Below are positions 36,738 to 47,932 of a stretch of DNA of 64,000 nt, one piece after another. The position numbers and the translations under genes were made by a program. The stretch comes from Eretmocerus hayati. Lineage: Eukaryota; Arthropoda; Insecta; Hymenoptera; Aphelinidae. The stretch lies in NCBI GenBank assembly GCA_029851415.1, contig CM056742.1, positions 133,908,715 to 133,972,714 on the forward strand, in the 5' to 3' direction. Each line of letters begins with the position of its first letter. The stretch's first letter is position 1. The notes under the pieces were generated by a model, which searched no databases, was not told the origin of the DNA, and saw only the letters and a program-made list of their open reading frames with translations.

Positions 36738-38214
36738 CTGAAATGCAAAATCAATTTAGGAGATGCATACACTTACTTTTATAGTATTCTACATGGATAT
36801 TCTAGGTGTCATGTGGAGCTCAATACATATGTGCAAATCAGAACGTTGATTTACGTGTTCATTCTCATCCATTGGCTACTGGAAGACCAAAATTTGAATA
36901 ACTAATCTTCATACAGATGAGTTCAATTCCGGGCTTCAATACTGATTGAAGGAGTTGTGTAGTCCACCTAGATGGTGTTCGAAGGTTGATTCGAGACCAA
37001 TGATCGAAAAAAGTTGAGTATACGGATAATTCTCACGACTCGGAAAATATTCCGCCTGCAGAAGAATTAAAATTTGGATCTCGAGGCACACACCCCAGCA
37101 ATGGTTCAGATAGTTGTTCATGGTTAGAATAGTGAGAAAAATATTAAAAGCATCATTTTTCAATGGGGTCTCCTGGGGAATAAAGGACACTTCCCAATCC
37201 ACTACGGTCAAAAATTTATTGTGCCGAACTTTAAGGTACAGAATTGAAGGAACCAGTTTCAAGGCTTTGGCCAAGATTTTGTTGAAAAAATGGTATAATT
37301 ACCATGAAAGTGCGATTCTGTAGGTTACAATTCGATGTTTCTTGTCGATTTGACAAGCCTCACAAGTTCACGTAGAGCTGGCTAGCTCACGTAATCGAAA
37401 TGAGATCATGGATGTTCTGAAAATCCTTGTTGACGTCGAAAGCTCAAGGAAATAATCATTTCACAACCAAACTCAATAAAAAATACTTTTCAAGAGCATA
37501 GGTCAGTTTTTAGCAAGCTTAGGGAAAGAATTATCTCTCTGAATTTTGCTTCAAATGTGCAATGAAAATGATTTCGTAAGCTCAGAAAGCCAAAATCGAT
37601 TAGACACACTTTCTTATATCATTTATTATGATTTTCTTCAAAGTTCTCAAGAGTAAAAATGGAGCCACCGTTTAACTCGCAGTTGTGCTCGAGGTATTTG
37701 TGCTTTTCGCAACCGATTCTCGCGTGGTAGTTCATCTCTTTAGTGATTATTAACTCCAATCCCGGACTAGGCACACTCATCTGGTTCACGGCAGTTTGTT
37801 CGTGAGATCAAGGCGTAAACTAATACATTTTTAAATTGAAGGAAAAGTATGGGTGTTTTTGGGTTTCGCGCCATTTGTGAGTGGAGAAAAAAAATTCGTC
37901 TAATCGTGTAGTAGCTCGCTCTTCTGCCCATCGATAGGCACACGTATCTGATGACAAAAATATGAAGGTGTACTTCCAGATGAATGTATTTCCATAGTTT
38001 GGAACCATATGTGAGGTGGGGTATCTTGGGAATGAGGGTGGAAAAGCCAAAAGCATGCGCAGGTAACGTCGCGCGGACGATAAAAATTGACTCCTTCGAC
38101 GTATTCTCATGTGCGAGCATTGACATGACATCGACACTTCATCCAGTTTCAGCAGTGAGACTTGATAAGAAACTACTTTCATTACGAAAAACTAATATAA
38201 AACCACGAGCTGAC
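36738..38214 (-). other. Intron of the SBSPON-like gene
   Basis: This 1,477-base stretch lies between the donor at 38214 (GTCAGC) and the acceptor ending at 36738. Short frames inside it show no family resemblance. Confidence 0.6.
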
Positions 38215-38409
38215 CTTTGAGAGCAGATTTGGGGTTGCGTCTGTGGCATTTGGTCCCTTGACATCCGCGTTGTTGTACCAGTTGAGGACAGTGTTTGCCT
38301 CCATTCTCTGGAGAGCGTTCCACGAATCGAGATCTCGTCTGGGCTCCGTGTCCACACTCACTATCACACGGCGTCCATGGTCCCCACTCCGATACCAAAC
38401 AGTCCAGTA
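38215..38409 (-). CDS. Thrombospondin type-1 repeat exon (SBSPON-like)
   Basis: The acceptor ATTTTATTACAG and donor CAAAG|GTCAGC enclose 195 bases in one frame. The translation contains VSEWGPWTPCDSECGHGAQT, then ENGGKHCPQL and QQRGCQGTKC. That is the WxxW-like start, the CS/DxxCG pattern and six cysteines of a thrombospondin type-1 repeat. Such repeats occur in secreted or matrix proteins, where the Trp and Arg side chains stack and the Trp or Ser/Thr may be glycosylated. The exon starts at phase 2 and ends at phase 1, and its frame continues into 36617-36737. A single TSR preceded by a somatomedin-B domain would define SBSPON; the somatomedin-B exon was not found to the right and may lie outside the window. 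Confidence 0.8.
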
Positions 38410-41400
38410 CTGTAATAAAATGAAACAATTGAGATTAGAGATCAATTGAATCCAAAAAGATGAGTTTTGAAAATATCTTTGATAACAATAACCACAATGA
38501 TGATGGAGGAGTCATGGAACAGCCGAAGACAGAAGCAAATGTCTGGCTCTGGGAGGAATTTGGAATTTTTGAGGTTTATAAGATTATTATTTACTGCAGA
38601 TTTCCTCAGATTTCATGTTCATAACTATTTCCTTTTTACCCGGGTCCCGGAATTTTATTTGTTTTGATAAGCCTAGTGGAGGCTAAGTATCGACTGAAAC
38701 AATCTATTATATTTCGTATAAAAGCATCATTCCAACGCGAATGTTTAGATTGTTTAAGAATCCACTCACCCCGCCCCCCCCCCCAATAATTATGGTTGAA
38801 GGCGCCCACAACATGTAGAATTGGCATCGAATATCCATTACCCTCCTGCCCCTACTCAATCAAAGAATAATAATCATTGTCGTGGATGGTATCACGACAT
38901 GATAGTCCAAAGCAAACGAAAATGAGACCAAAATGGTACAATCGTAATAGTGATAACATAATAATTTATATCCCATCTAAAAATACGATATTCCCCATCC
39001 CCCACGCCCAATTTTGATTCAACAATGCAATTATCAGTGACTACTTATATAGAGTAGATATAATACTAATTTGTTGGGGAAATTGGATCAACATAAAGCG
39101 AGTAGAACAAGAAGATTACATAGCTAATGCGAAAAAAAGTATCAAGAAAAAGTACGCTTGTTTTGGCATCCATTAGGTTGAGCTATATCCATTCATCGGT
39201 AATCGATGCGCGAACATCGATTAACGAGAATGGCTACATCCAATAAACGAGGAAGGGCATAAAAAGCAACGTATAATCTGTAGCACAATCGAGAATAAGC
39301 TGAGCTAGTTATATATTGAGAACGCCCGAAGGGATTCCGATAAAAATACATTGTAAGTGTACAGCGTTCGACTCGCAACAATATTTCTTACCACTAAGTG
39401 CGCATACACATCCTCAGTAATTTATTTCAAATGTCAATTGGAGTGCTCTCTCAATATGTCTTGTAAAAAATAATATGGACAATCTTTTCATAAAATTGTA
39501 TAGTCATGAGTTTAAATTTTAGTAAGAATGAGACACAAATTCATTATTTTCGAAATCTTTCGCTCAATGAGTCTGTCACGAGATCACTCTTACTTCAAAA
39601 TCCTGAATTGTACTATTCTTGTCCGTTTCTGTGAATTTGAAACTACTTGCAGCCATACAGGTAGTTAAGAGTCTATTTGACTGTAAAATCATATAACACT
39701 ATCAATCAAGAAAATTTTCATTGTCTGCTGTGCATCAAATAGAAAAACATAGCATTGCAGTCGTTTTTGCGGAGAACAGTATATTATGCACCGATGCGAG
39801 GTCTGGCTGTTTTGGATCACGGGGATTAATTTTCTCCGAGTGCAATCAAGGAAAAATATTCCCCATTCCCAAAACGGCTCGACGGGCGAGGGGCATTCAC
39901 TATTTTCTGGCATCTGGGCGACTAAACGCCAATTTTCTGATCCGAGCTGGAAGGAAAAATGACTCTTTGGTCGCCATACGTCTTAAAACAATAATTATAT
40001 CACTCTAACAAGTGAAACACCTCATATGAAGTTGAGTTACTTCCTGATTATATAAAATATATTAATCGTTGAATTAAATGCAGAATATTGCCATAATTAA
40101 CCATTCGTCACTCAAGAAATTCAATAAAAAGCACCATTTTGGTGGTAATTTGGACATTTTAATGTCCCATACAAAAATTTATTTTTTCAATATTTCAGAA
40201 TATTCTAGCAGAAAAGGATGTCAGAAGGATCACACGGTGCACAACCGCGGTCTACATCATCTCCCCACAACGCGAAAATCATTGCTGTATGCTGCCTTTT
40301 TCTAGCCACCCACAATCTTGCTTTTGCACTTTGAGGTTGCACTGACTGCGTAGAAGAAGCGAGAAGAAGCCGTTTCAGTGACTTCGAGATGAGAGTGAAA
40401 ATTTTTCTCGCTCCATATACAGTCTCTTCGATGTCTTTCATTACCATGGCTTCGTGAATTACACGCCCGGATTGAGTTTTGCGCATATCTCTCTATTCTA
40501 GCTGCAAGCTCTATTCCCCTTTTCCATTTCATTTTCTCTTCCTTTACTCGCAGGGCATCCTTACTTTGCCAAGGATTCCATACCCATTTGCAGCTTGCGC
40601 ATTCAGACGCGCAAAACGAGGAGAGGCATCAACGACATGCGTATATGTTAGAGGCTTACGACTCTCACAACGTGGATGAGAAATTTTCATCTTGGTGCGG
40701 GGGAGGTAACGAATATTTGCTGCAAATACCGCCAAAATCGTCAAGATTCCTTTGAATTCATAGCTCGATTCATAGTGCATGGTCTTTCATCTTGAAGGAT
40801 TTTGCAAAGTCGTACAAGAGTTTCCCCACGCATTTTAATGATTGATGAAAGAGATGACTGACTGATGAAGCCGTAGCAAGAATTTAAGCTATATAATCTC
40901 AACCCACTCACTTTTACGAAATAATTATGCCGATCGCCTAACATGAATTAAAATGAAACTTCGCAATCGAATATTTTCCTTAAAAAAAAAAAAAAAAAAA
41001 AAAACTTTGAGTAGTCGTCCAATAAATTTCTAAAAATTGCTATCACCAGGCGAATTTGATACTCAATTGATTGAACACAAAAAGTGGACAATCAAAAACG
41101 GCGTGTCGCGAGATCGGTATACTTGTTGCGTCTTGATGGAACGTCATCGAGCAGTGTGAACGTAGTTTTGTATACGGTACCCTCATGGTCATGAACTGTG
41201 CATAAAACTATCCAAACTAACCTTGTACTCTGCAACCATAACAAACAAAACCTTCAAAATTAAATCCAACATCTCTTCAGACGACGAAAGTTCGCAACCG
41301 TGTTGTTTACACTTAACACTATACAAAAATAGAAAATTTTGCAGAAATGAAAGGACCAGAGGAGTCAATCGTGTAACACCTCAAAAATTCATCACAGCCC

Positions 41401-41445
41401 AAGATAAATTCTAATCTCCGACATACAACACAGCAGAACCAAGCT
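38410..41445. other. No further gene recognised
   Basis: The 5' part of the thrombospondin-repeat gene should lie in this direction, but no Cys-rich exon was recognised. The stretch contains a C-run near 38773-38782 and a poly-A tract at 40982-41004. Minus frames at 40205-40532 are not convincing. Confidence 0.4.
40982..41004. repeat. Poly-A tract (23 bases)
   Basis: An uninterrupted A-run, with no retroelement recognised next to it. Confidence 0.9.
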
Positions 41446-43781
41446 ATGCCACCGAGTAACAAATCAAATGTACCTCAACCACCAGAAAAGAGCGGTAGCA
41501 GCCTTAAATGTAAGTAAAAATCTCAAATACCCTTCTCTCAAAATTCATTCATTATCGCCCCCGTCGTGTCGTCGGCTCCCCCCCCCCCCGCCCACACTTC
41601 ACCATAAATTCTCATATTCCTAGAAGTATGTGCAGCAAAAGGCAAGGGCTTTTTTGCATCCACGTGAAGAGGTCAGAGGCCCCGGGTGCACTTTCTTCAA
41701 GCATATAGGAGAGTGAGTCGCAAATTGCGAGGTTAAAGCGACACTCGTCACGCAAACGCTTGCACGCGGCAAAGTATATATGAGGAGTTTGGGGGATGAG
41801 GAGAGGGCCTTTTGCACAGAGAAGGCTGCCACGTGCCCCCTTCTTTTTCCGGCGCTCGCTATTTGCAATTTTAATCTTCTTTACTGTCTCCAACGCTCAC
41901 TACGGTGACAGCAAAGTTCCAGATTTTTTGTAGCTTTTTTTCACCCTCTCGTGAAAATGCATAACCCAGAGAGAGTCTCTACTGCATAAGCGACTTGGAG
42001 AAGTTAGTTTTTGAGGAACCTTTCACGTGTCGCTGCGAGTGTTACCTGCCGTTTGAAACTTGATTTCAACTTGATTGATGGATATGAAGAAAAATGTTGA
42101 CGTGCCACGTTTAGACATTGACTTGGTGAACAAGATTTTTCTACATTTTAATGAGTTAGGTTGAGTTTCAGAGAAAAACAATGAAAACTTTCTGAAGGAA
42201 TAATCTGAGATTTAAAGTTCAATTGGCCAATGGTATTGGCAAAATACGTACCACACAGTGTTCATTAATATCAAGATGAGGGTACTGTGAAGGTTATTTG
42301 AGAGAACCAATGAGTGAAACGATCAGCAGTTCTAGAATTGATAGCTGTAGAATCAGTCAAGATTTAATGTCTAGAGAGGGAAAAGTGGCAAACATTCATC
42401 ATCAGCACTAGACTGAATTAATCATGATGGATATACCATTGGATTCTAAATAATTTTCACAAAGCTCAAGCTCTCATCTTCCACTGGATAAAAGCTCACT
42501 GTTTAATCAAGCTCCAGTCGTATCCAGAGCTTTTTCAAGCTCAAAGCTTCTCGAGATCCTCTCCTCAAGCGTTAACTCCGTTATATTTTCCTGCGAAGAA
42601 TAATGTTTGTTCAACATCGGAATGGTGGATAAATGGAGTTTCTCGCAAAGCTCTCGTGAAATGATCACTTTCTACGTTTTCTCACCAGTCGTATGGATTT
42701 TGCGTTTCTATTTGTCACTCGGTTGTTCCTGATGACATCCTTCGTATACGTTTCTAATAAATCTACTGTTCTATAGCATTTTCCATCCATCCTTTTCTAC
42801 TTTATGATTTATCGCAAGTCACTCAGCATCGGACTCAAAATGCGAAGTGACATATTCTCTTGGATACATTTGTGATGGAAACTGATTGCTTAAAATTTAA
42901 TCCGTGACAAGGAGGATGAAATTCTTTTCAACTCCCACACGGTCAAGGTATCGGGGATCACAATTGTTAATTTCCTTGAGTGACCGTGATTTAAATGGAT
43001 ATTGCATTAGTTTTGCTTACATGAAGGTGCGATGAGCCGAAAATGACTTTCGTATTCTGCAAAATTTCCCTAATATTCTTGATAACTCTACAATAAACCC
43101 TAGCACGTGTCCTACTTCGGCATATGGGGCAATTATTTTTTCTATCAAAAATGTTATTAAGGTCAAAATTAGTGGACAAAACAAATGAGAAATCTTGGGA
43201 AATTTTGTTTTTTACCTCTAGTCGGACCGCAAAAGTAGATATCTCCAATGTATATGAAAATTATCGACAACCTATTGTTTGAAAGGATTAATGTAATACT
43301 TGGGCATGAAACTAATCAACTCCAAAAAACTAGCGGGCTACTTGTTTTTTGCGAGGACTCAACTATTCATTATCTCCAGTTAGACAAAATAGATTTTCAA
43401 ATTAAACTGATCACTCACTTGAAATAAAATATCATCCACCTAAACTCGAATCAATCACTCAACATATCAACAAATTGTATCATTACAGCTGGCCAACGAT
43501 TCATCCTCTCAGCACGAGCTCAAACGGCTCTCACATTGATCCTCGAGGAGCTGATCGAGGAGGCTCTAAAGGAGGCAAGCCGTATGGCCGAGTCTGCAGG
43601 TAAACGCAGGGTCGAGCTTGCAGAGGTGGAGGCTGCTCTTCGAGTACTATGCGAACGTTATCATGCTCGTTGGGAGGCTGAGGCAGCCGCCCTTGCAGCC
43701 GCTGATAGAAGCAAGAACGCTTCGACTAACCCTGGATCTTGCAAGCCCTCGACCAATGTCAAGCCACCCAAGCGTCTCTGA
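41446..43781 (+). CDS. Small two-exon protein, possible histone-fold protein
   Basis: Exon 1 is 41446-41509 and ends AAAT|GTAAGT; exon 2 is 43489-43781, after CATTACAG. The joined frame gives 118 residues. The first 22 are polar, Pro/Ser/Lys-rich and tail-like. Residues about 23-75 are helical: RFILSARAQTALTLILEEL, then EASRMAESAGKRRVELAEVE and AALRVLCERY. A long helix, a short basic loop and a further helix is the pattern of a histone fold; the AGKRRVELAEVEAALRVL part resembles the last loop and helix of CENP-W-like and other small histone-fold proteins. The C-terminus is Ala-rich, then basic. An AATAAA lies at about 44013. The family assignment is inference, but the gene structure is well supported by splice sites, frame and higher codon-level GC than the flanks. 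Confidence 0.7.
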
Positions 43782-44576
43782 CGACGATTAATGTGCGATG
43801 TAAACTACGAGACAGTTGTGGAATTCTTGTGAGTTCTGTGATGCTTGCGTTGCCAGATATTCGTGTGTATTTGTATAAAAGGCAGTGGTAAGTTTGATCG
43901 GTGTGGGCCGAATGAACTTGGTTATCGGCAACATGTGGGCATAGCGGTTAATTGTGATTGTTGGTAGCCAATTACGTCACAAGTGAAATTCAAATTAATG
44001 TAACGTATGGGAAATAAAATTTGCGGGGCTCGATTGAAAAACTATTTTGAATTGATGCTTAACACGTTCGCTGCGATGGCAAAAATTGTATTCGGATCTT
44101 GTGTGCGAATTGCTACGGTGGAGCCCGGCGCAGTAAAGTACTTCACCGATTGACTCTATTTATTGTAGTAGGGTCGGGCAAGATTATCGAATAATATCTC
44201 ACAAATACAACATCAAATCGTGACAAGAGATTAATGAGAGAAATTCAAGAGCGAATTATATTTTTCCATTAGACAACGTGAAACGTGATATCGATGCACA
44301 AAATACCTCTTGCACTTCCCAATCAACAGAACTGAAATCAAACCAAATGCAAATTTTGATAGTAGATCAAAATCAACGTGAGTATTATCTTCCCATGAAT
44401 AGATTGATGAGTTAATTAGTCATTTAGAAGAACATTTTCTTGGCTTCCTAGTGGAATTGGCTTTAAGGTAGTTGTACACTAAAATACAAAATATACCAAA
44501 AATTCTATGTCAATTCCATGTCAGAAGACATATGTCACCAAAGTTGGTGAAAATTCAGTTCAAGTGTTGATGAACA

Positions 44577-44763
44577 CCTGTGCAAAATTTCTGAATGATT
44601 GACCGCTTTGTTTCAGAGTGGTAGTCATCAAAATTCGTCACTTTTAACATTGCGCTCATATGGGATCGTCGACTTCCATATAAACGCAATGTTAAAAGTG
44701 ACGGATTTTTTATTGCTACCACTCCGAAACAAAACGGTTGATCATTCTGAAATGTTGCACAGG
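44577..44763. repeat. Foldback element
   Basis: CCTGTGCAAAATTTCTGAAT on the left pairs with its diverged reverse complement ending GTTGCACAGG. The arms are about 85 bases and meet near 44670; they include GTCACTTTTAACATTGCG with its near-exact partner CGCAATGTTAAAAGTGAC. No coding frame independent of the symmetry. Confidence 0.75.
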
Positions 44764-44792
44764 TTTTCAAACTTTGGCGATATTCTGGTATA

Positions 44793-45005
44793 CAGTGGAA
44801 CCTCTAGGGAGGGTAGAGAGAGGAATCTCCCTTAACGGATGCCTCCTATTAGCGGACACCTCTCAATAACGGACAATTTTTTGCGACCAGCGGAAGTATA
44901 ACTACAGGAATGGACCTCTGATTAGCGGACACCTCCGGATAGCGAATAGTTTTGTTCGAGGTTTTGATGCGACCAGAGCTGTCCGTGCGACCGGAGGTTT
45001 CAGTG
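44793..45005. repeat. Possible pogo/Tigger-type MITE
   Basis: The left end, bordered by TA, reads CAGTGGAACCTC and is followed by repeated TTAGCGGACACCTC and ATAACGGACA motifs. The right end GGAGGTTTCAGTG is an imperfect inverted partner. CAGTG...AACCTC ends with ACGGACACC repeats are typical of Tigger-like MITEs, but the right border has no clear TA, so the limits are uncertain. Confidence 0.45.
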
Positions 45006-45105
45006 CATTTTCAGCTTTAGTTTACAACTACCTCAAGAGCTCAGAATCAGGCCGAGTGGGCGCTGCTATATCGTTGGGAAAATTATTCCGACGAGGTATG
45101 TACCG

Positions 45106-45249
45106 CGGGAACAAGGTGAACTGCAATGGATGTGACGGTCAGTGACTGTTCGAGACCTGTCATCTCACTCGCACTCGCGGGGTGCGAGCGAGAAAAAAGA
45201 TCTCGAATAGCCGCTGACCGTCATCCCTTTGCAGTACACCTTGTTCCCG
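45106..45249. repeat. Foldback element
   Basis: CGGGAACAAGGTGAACTGCA on the left pairs with TGCAGTACACCTTGTTCCCG on the right. The arms extend about 50 bases inward through GACGGTCAG and TTCGAGA with several mismatches. The loop is about 45 bases. Confidence 0.7.
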
Positions 45250-45612
45250 TGTATCTCTGCTGGGATCCTCTTCAGAAGACCCTCCTGATCATGGAAATCC
45301 ATGTTGCCACGCCGAAAAATGGTCACAATTCGTTTAAACCGAGTTTGTTTAAGCAATAGTGACCCTAAACCAGGGGATTGTCTCTCGCTCCAACCGCGAG
45401 AGATGGGCTGTGGGTGGCTGTGGGGGAAAACTTTCACGTCGTGAAAAGGCACCCCCCCCCCTGTCTAGACCCACTAATTATAGGGGCCCTATACTTCCCT
45501 ATTCGAGATGTCCCACTGTTCTGTGGTCCCACTCCCACGATCGCCGTGTGTGTCGAAAGGTTTATTCGATTATGTATAGTTCGGACTGTTCGGAGCGCTC
45601 GGATCCACTTGG

Positions 45613-46575
45613 AGGGTGCTCCCCAGCTGTTTTCAGCGCCACGAGTGGCCATTTTGGAAGCTTCAAAACGGAAGTATTTTTCCCCCAATTATACGTCCTG
45701 GATTCAAATCATTTTCAAAAACTGATTAGATGAAGAGGAAGCTGAGATCCTTCCGCACCTGGGGATATATCACATGTGATGGTTTTAATCCCGTGGAACG
45801 AGCTGTGATAGTTCAGAAAACAAGCTATCGCGGGGCGGACAAACGCGTGCTCTGATGCGTCAGAAGATGAAACACGTATCGTCTCATTGTAAAAGTTAGA
45901 TATTGTGTCCGCTGGAGTGTTATATATCGCCACCTGCGGAATAAAACGCAGAATCCGTATCAATTTTATTCGAGCCGATAGGTGCCCTATCGGGCTAGCT
46001 ATTTTGCGGGAAAATATGGTTATTTGTGGATAGTGTCGAATAAGACGCCGAGGCAGAATCGAAGGATAATACAGAGAGCTCGGTAAGTCAGGTTTCGCTT
46101 CAAACCGAGCTCTCTGTATTATCCTTCGATTCTGCCTCGGCGTCTTATTCGACACTATCCACAAATAACCATATTTTCCCGCAAAATAGCTAGCCCGATA
46201 GGGCACCTATCGGCTCGAATAAAATTGATACGGATTCTGCGTTTTATTCCGCAGGTGGCGATATATAACACTCCAGCGGACACAATATCTAACTTTTACA
46301 ATGAGACGATACGTGTTTCATCTTCTGACGCATCAGAGCACGCGTTTGTCCGCCCCGCGATAGCTTGTTTTCTGAACTATCACAGCTCGTTCCACGGGAT
46401 TAAAACCATCACATGTGATATATCCCCAGGTGCGGAAGGATCTCAGCTTCCTCTTCATCTAATCAGTTTTTGAAAATGATTTGAATCCAGGACGTATAAT
46501 TGGGGGAAAAATACTTCCGTTTTGAAGCTTCCAAAATGGCCACTCGTGGCGCTGAAAACAGCTGGGGAGCACCCT
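45613..46575. repeat. Perfect inverted repeat, 472-bp arms, 19-bp spacer
   Basis: The arms 45613-46084 and 46104-46575 were compared block by block over their whole length and no difference was seen. The spacer is AAGTCAGGTTTCGCTTCAA. Outer borders are AGGGTGCTCC on the left and GGAGCACCCT on the right; similarity ends abruptly there. Each arm gives the same open frame on opposite strands (45715-46206 minus, 46225-46473 plus) purely through symmetry. No target duplication is obvious. It may be a very young foldback element, a recent inverted duplication or an assembly artefact. Confidence 0.95.
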
Positions 46576-46638
46576 TAATCCGACTTTTGCATCGCCGAAC
46601 GAGTATTCGGACAAAAGTTTGATCCGAACGTTCGGACA

Positions 46639-47345
46639 GTTACGTGAAGTTGGCCCGACACTTTGAGATGAATATACCAAAAAATCAAGCAAAAAATCCT
46701 GAATCCAATGTTGCAACTCTTTTAATTTGAACAATTTGACCATTTGAGCTATGAATTTTCAAAGTGCTGAAATATCACCCCCCACCAAAACACAATAAAT
46801 ACTCATAATACCGCGAATATATGCAGTAGGAAAACTTACTCGGGCTCAATTAGTAGCTCTTAATTTGACCATATCGATTTAATTATCAGAACTTATCACT
46901 ATTCGCGCAAAATTGTTTGAAAAGACTAGGAATAGTTCCCATGTATAAGGTATGGGCAGGTGCCGACTGGTGGGGACCATGCGCACCATGCATGCTCCCC
47001 CTTCGCTGCCTCTCCCCTGCCGGCCTATACCTTATACACGGGGACTACTTCCAGTCTGTTCAAACAATTTTGCGTGAATCGTGATGAGTTCTGATAATTG
47101 AATCGATATGGTCAAATTAAGAGCTTCAAATTGAGCCCGCGTGGGTTTTCCTACTGCATATATTTGCGGGGTAATGAGCGCGATGAGCGTTTATTGTGTT
47201 TTGGTGGGAGGTGATATTTCAGCACTTTGAAAATTCATTGCTCATAAATTGTTCAAATTAAAAGAGTTGTACCATTAAACTCAGGATTTTTTGCTTGATT
47301 TTTTGGTGTATTCATCTCAAAGCGGCGGGCCAACTTCACGTAACT
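46639..47345. repeat. Large diverged inverted repeat
   Basis: The left end AGTTACGTGAAGTTGG matches the right end CCAACTTCACGTAACT. Pairing runs inward through AAAATCAAGCAAAAAATCCTGA, CAATTTGACC-like and ATCGATT segments to ATGTATAAGGTAT at 46941-46953 and ATACCTTATACAC at 47028-47040. The arms are about 315 bases with scattered substitutions and small indels, hence older than the perfect palindrome beside it. The centre is GC-rich. Confidence 0.85.
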
Positions 47346-47391
47346 TCGTGTACAGCATTGATGGAGACAAGCTGCTTCCCCTATCTCCAGG

Positions 47392-47561
47392 GGCCTGATT
47401 CCGAGCTCGGTGATTACTGTCGCGGCGGTGTGCCTCGTTACGATTTTCTTACGTCCATGTTCCTTATGCATGGTGGACCACCTAAATCCATGTTCCTTAT
47501 GCATGGCGAGTGAGGTGAATCGTACCGCCGCGACAGTAATCCCCGAGCTCGGAATCAGGCC
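47392..47561. repeat. Short TIR element with internal direct repeats
   Basis: The terminal arms 47392-47429 and 47524-47561 (38 bases, one mismatch) begin GGCCTGATTCCGAGCTCGG. Between them CCATGTTCCTTATGCATGG occurs twice in direct orientation, at 47455-47473 and 47488-47506. No coding potential. Confidence 0.8.
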
Positions 47562-47932
47562 ACGATCAAATTACATAATCGGATATAAACCTAAAGTTCT
47601 CATAGCCCCACATACTTAGTATCATCAGTCATCAGCTGCAAAAGTATCCAATACCAGAGCACGGCACATCTATTGTCATATTATTAGTTATCGCTTGACT
47701 CATTGGCTCTTGGTGAATAATTTGGTGAACGGTGAGCATCATCATATATTTCATTAAAAATTCCAACCTCTGAATTATGCACCAATAATCCTTCATTTGC
47801 GACAACATGAGACCTGGTTCGTGCTCGTGTTTAGTGTTAGATATCAATACTCAACATACATCATACAAACAACCTGGGAACAAATGACTCCTGTGCATTC
47901 TACAACAATTAGTGAAATTTTTGCAGGTTGAA

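Noticed and set aside
45715..46473. Two long frames on opposite strands with the same protein sequence
   Set aside because: They mirror each other through the perfect inverted repeat; no known domain is present, so the identity is a symmetry effect and no evidence of coding.
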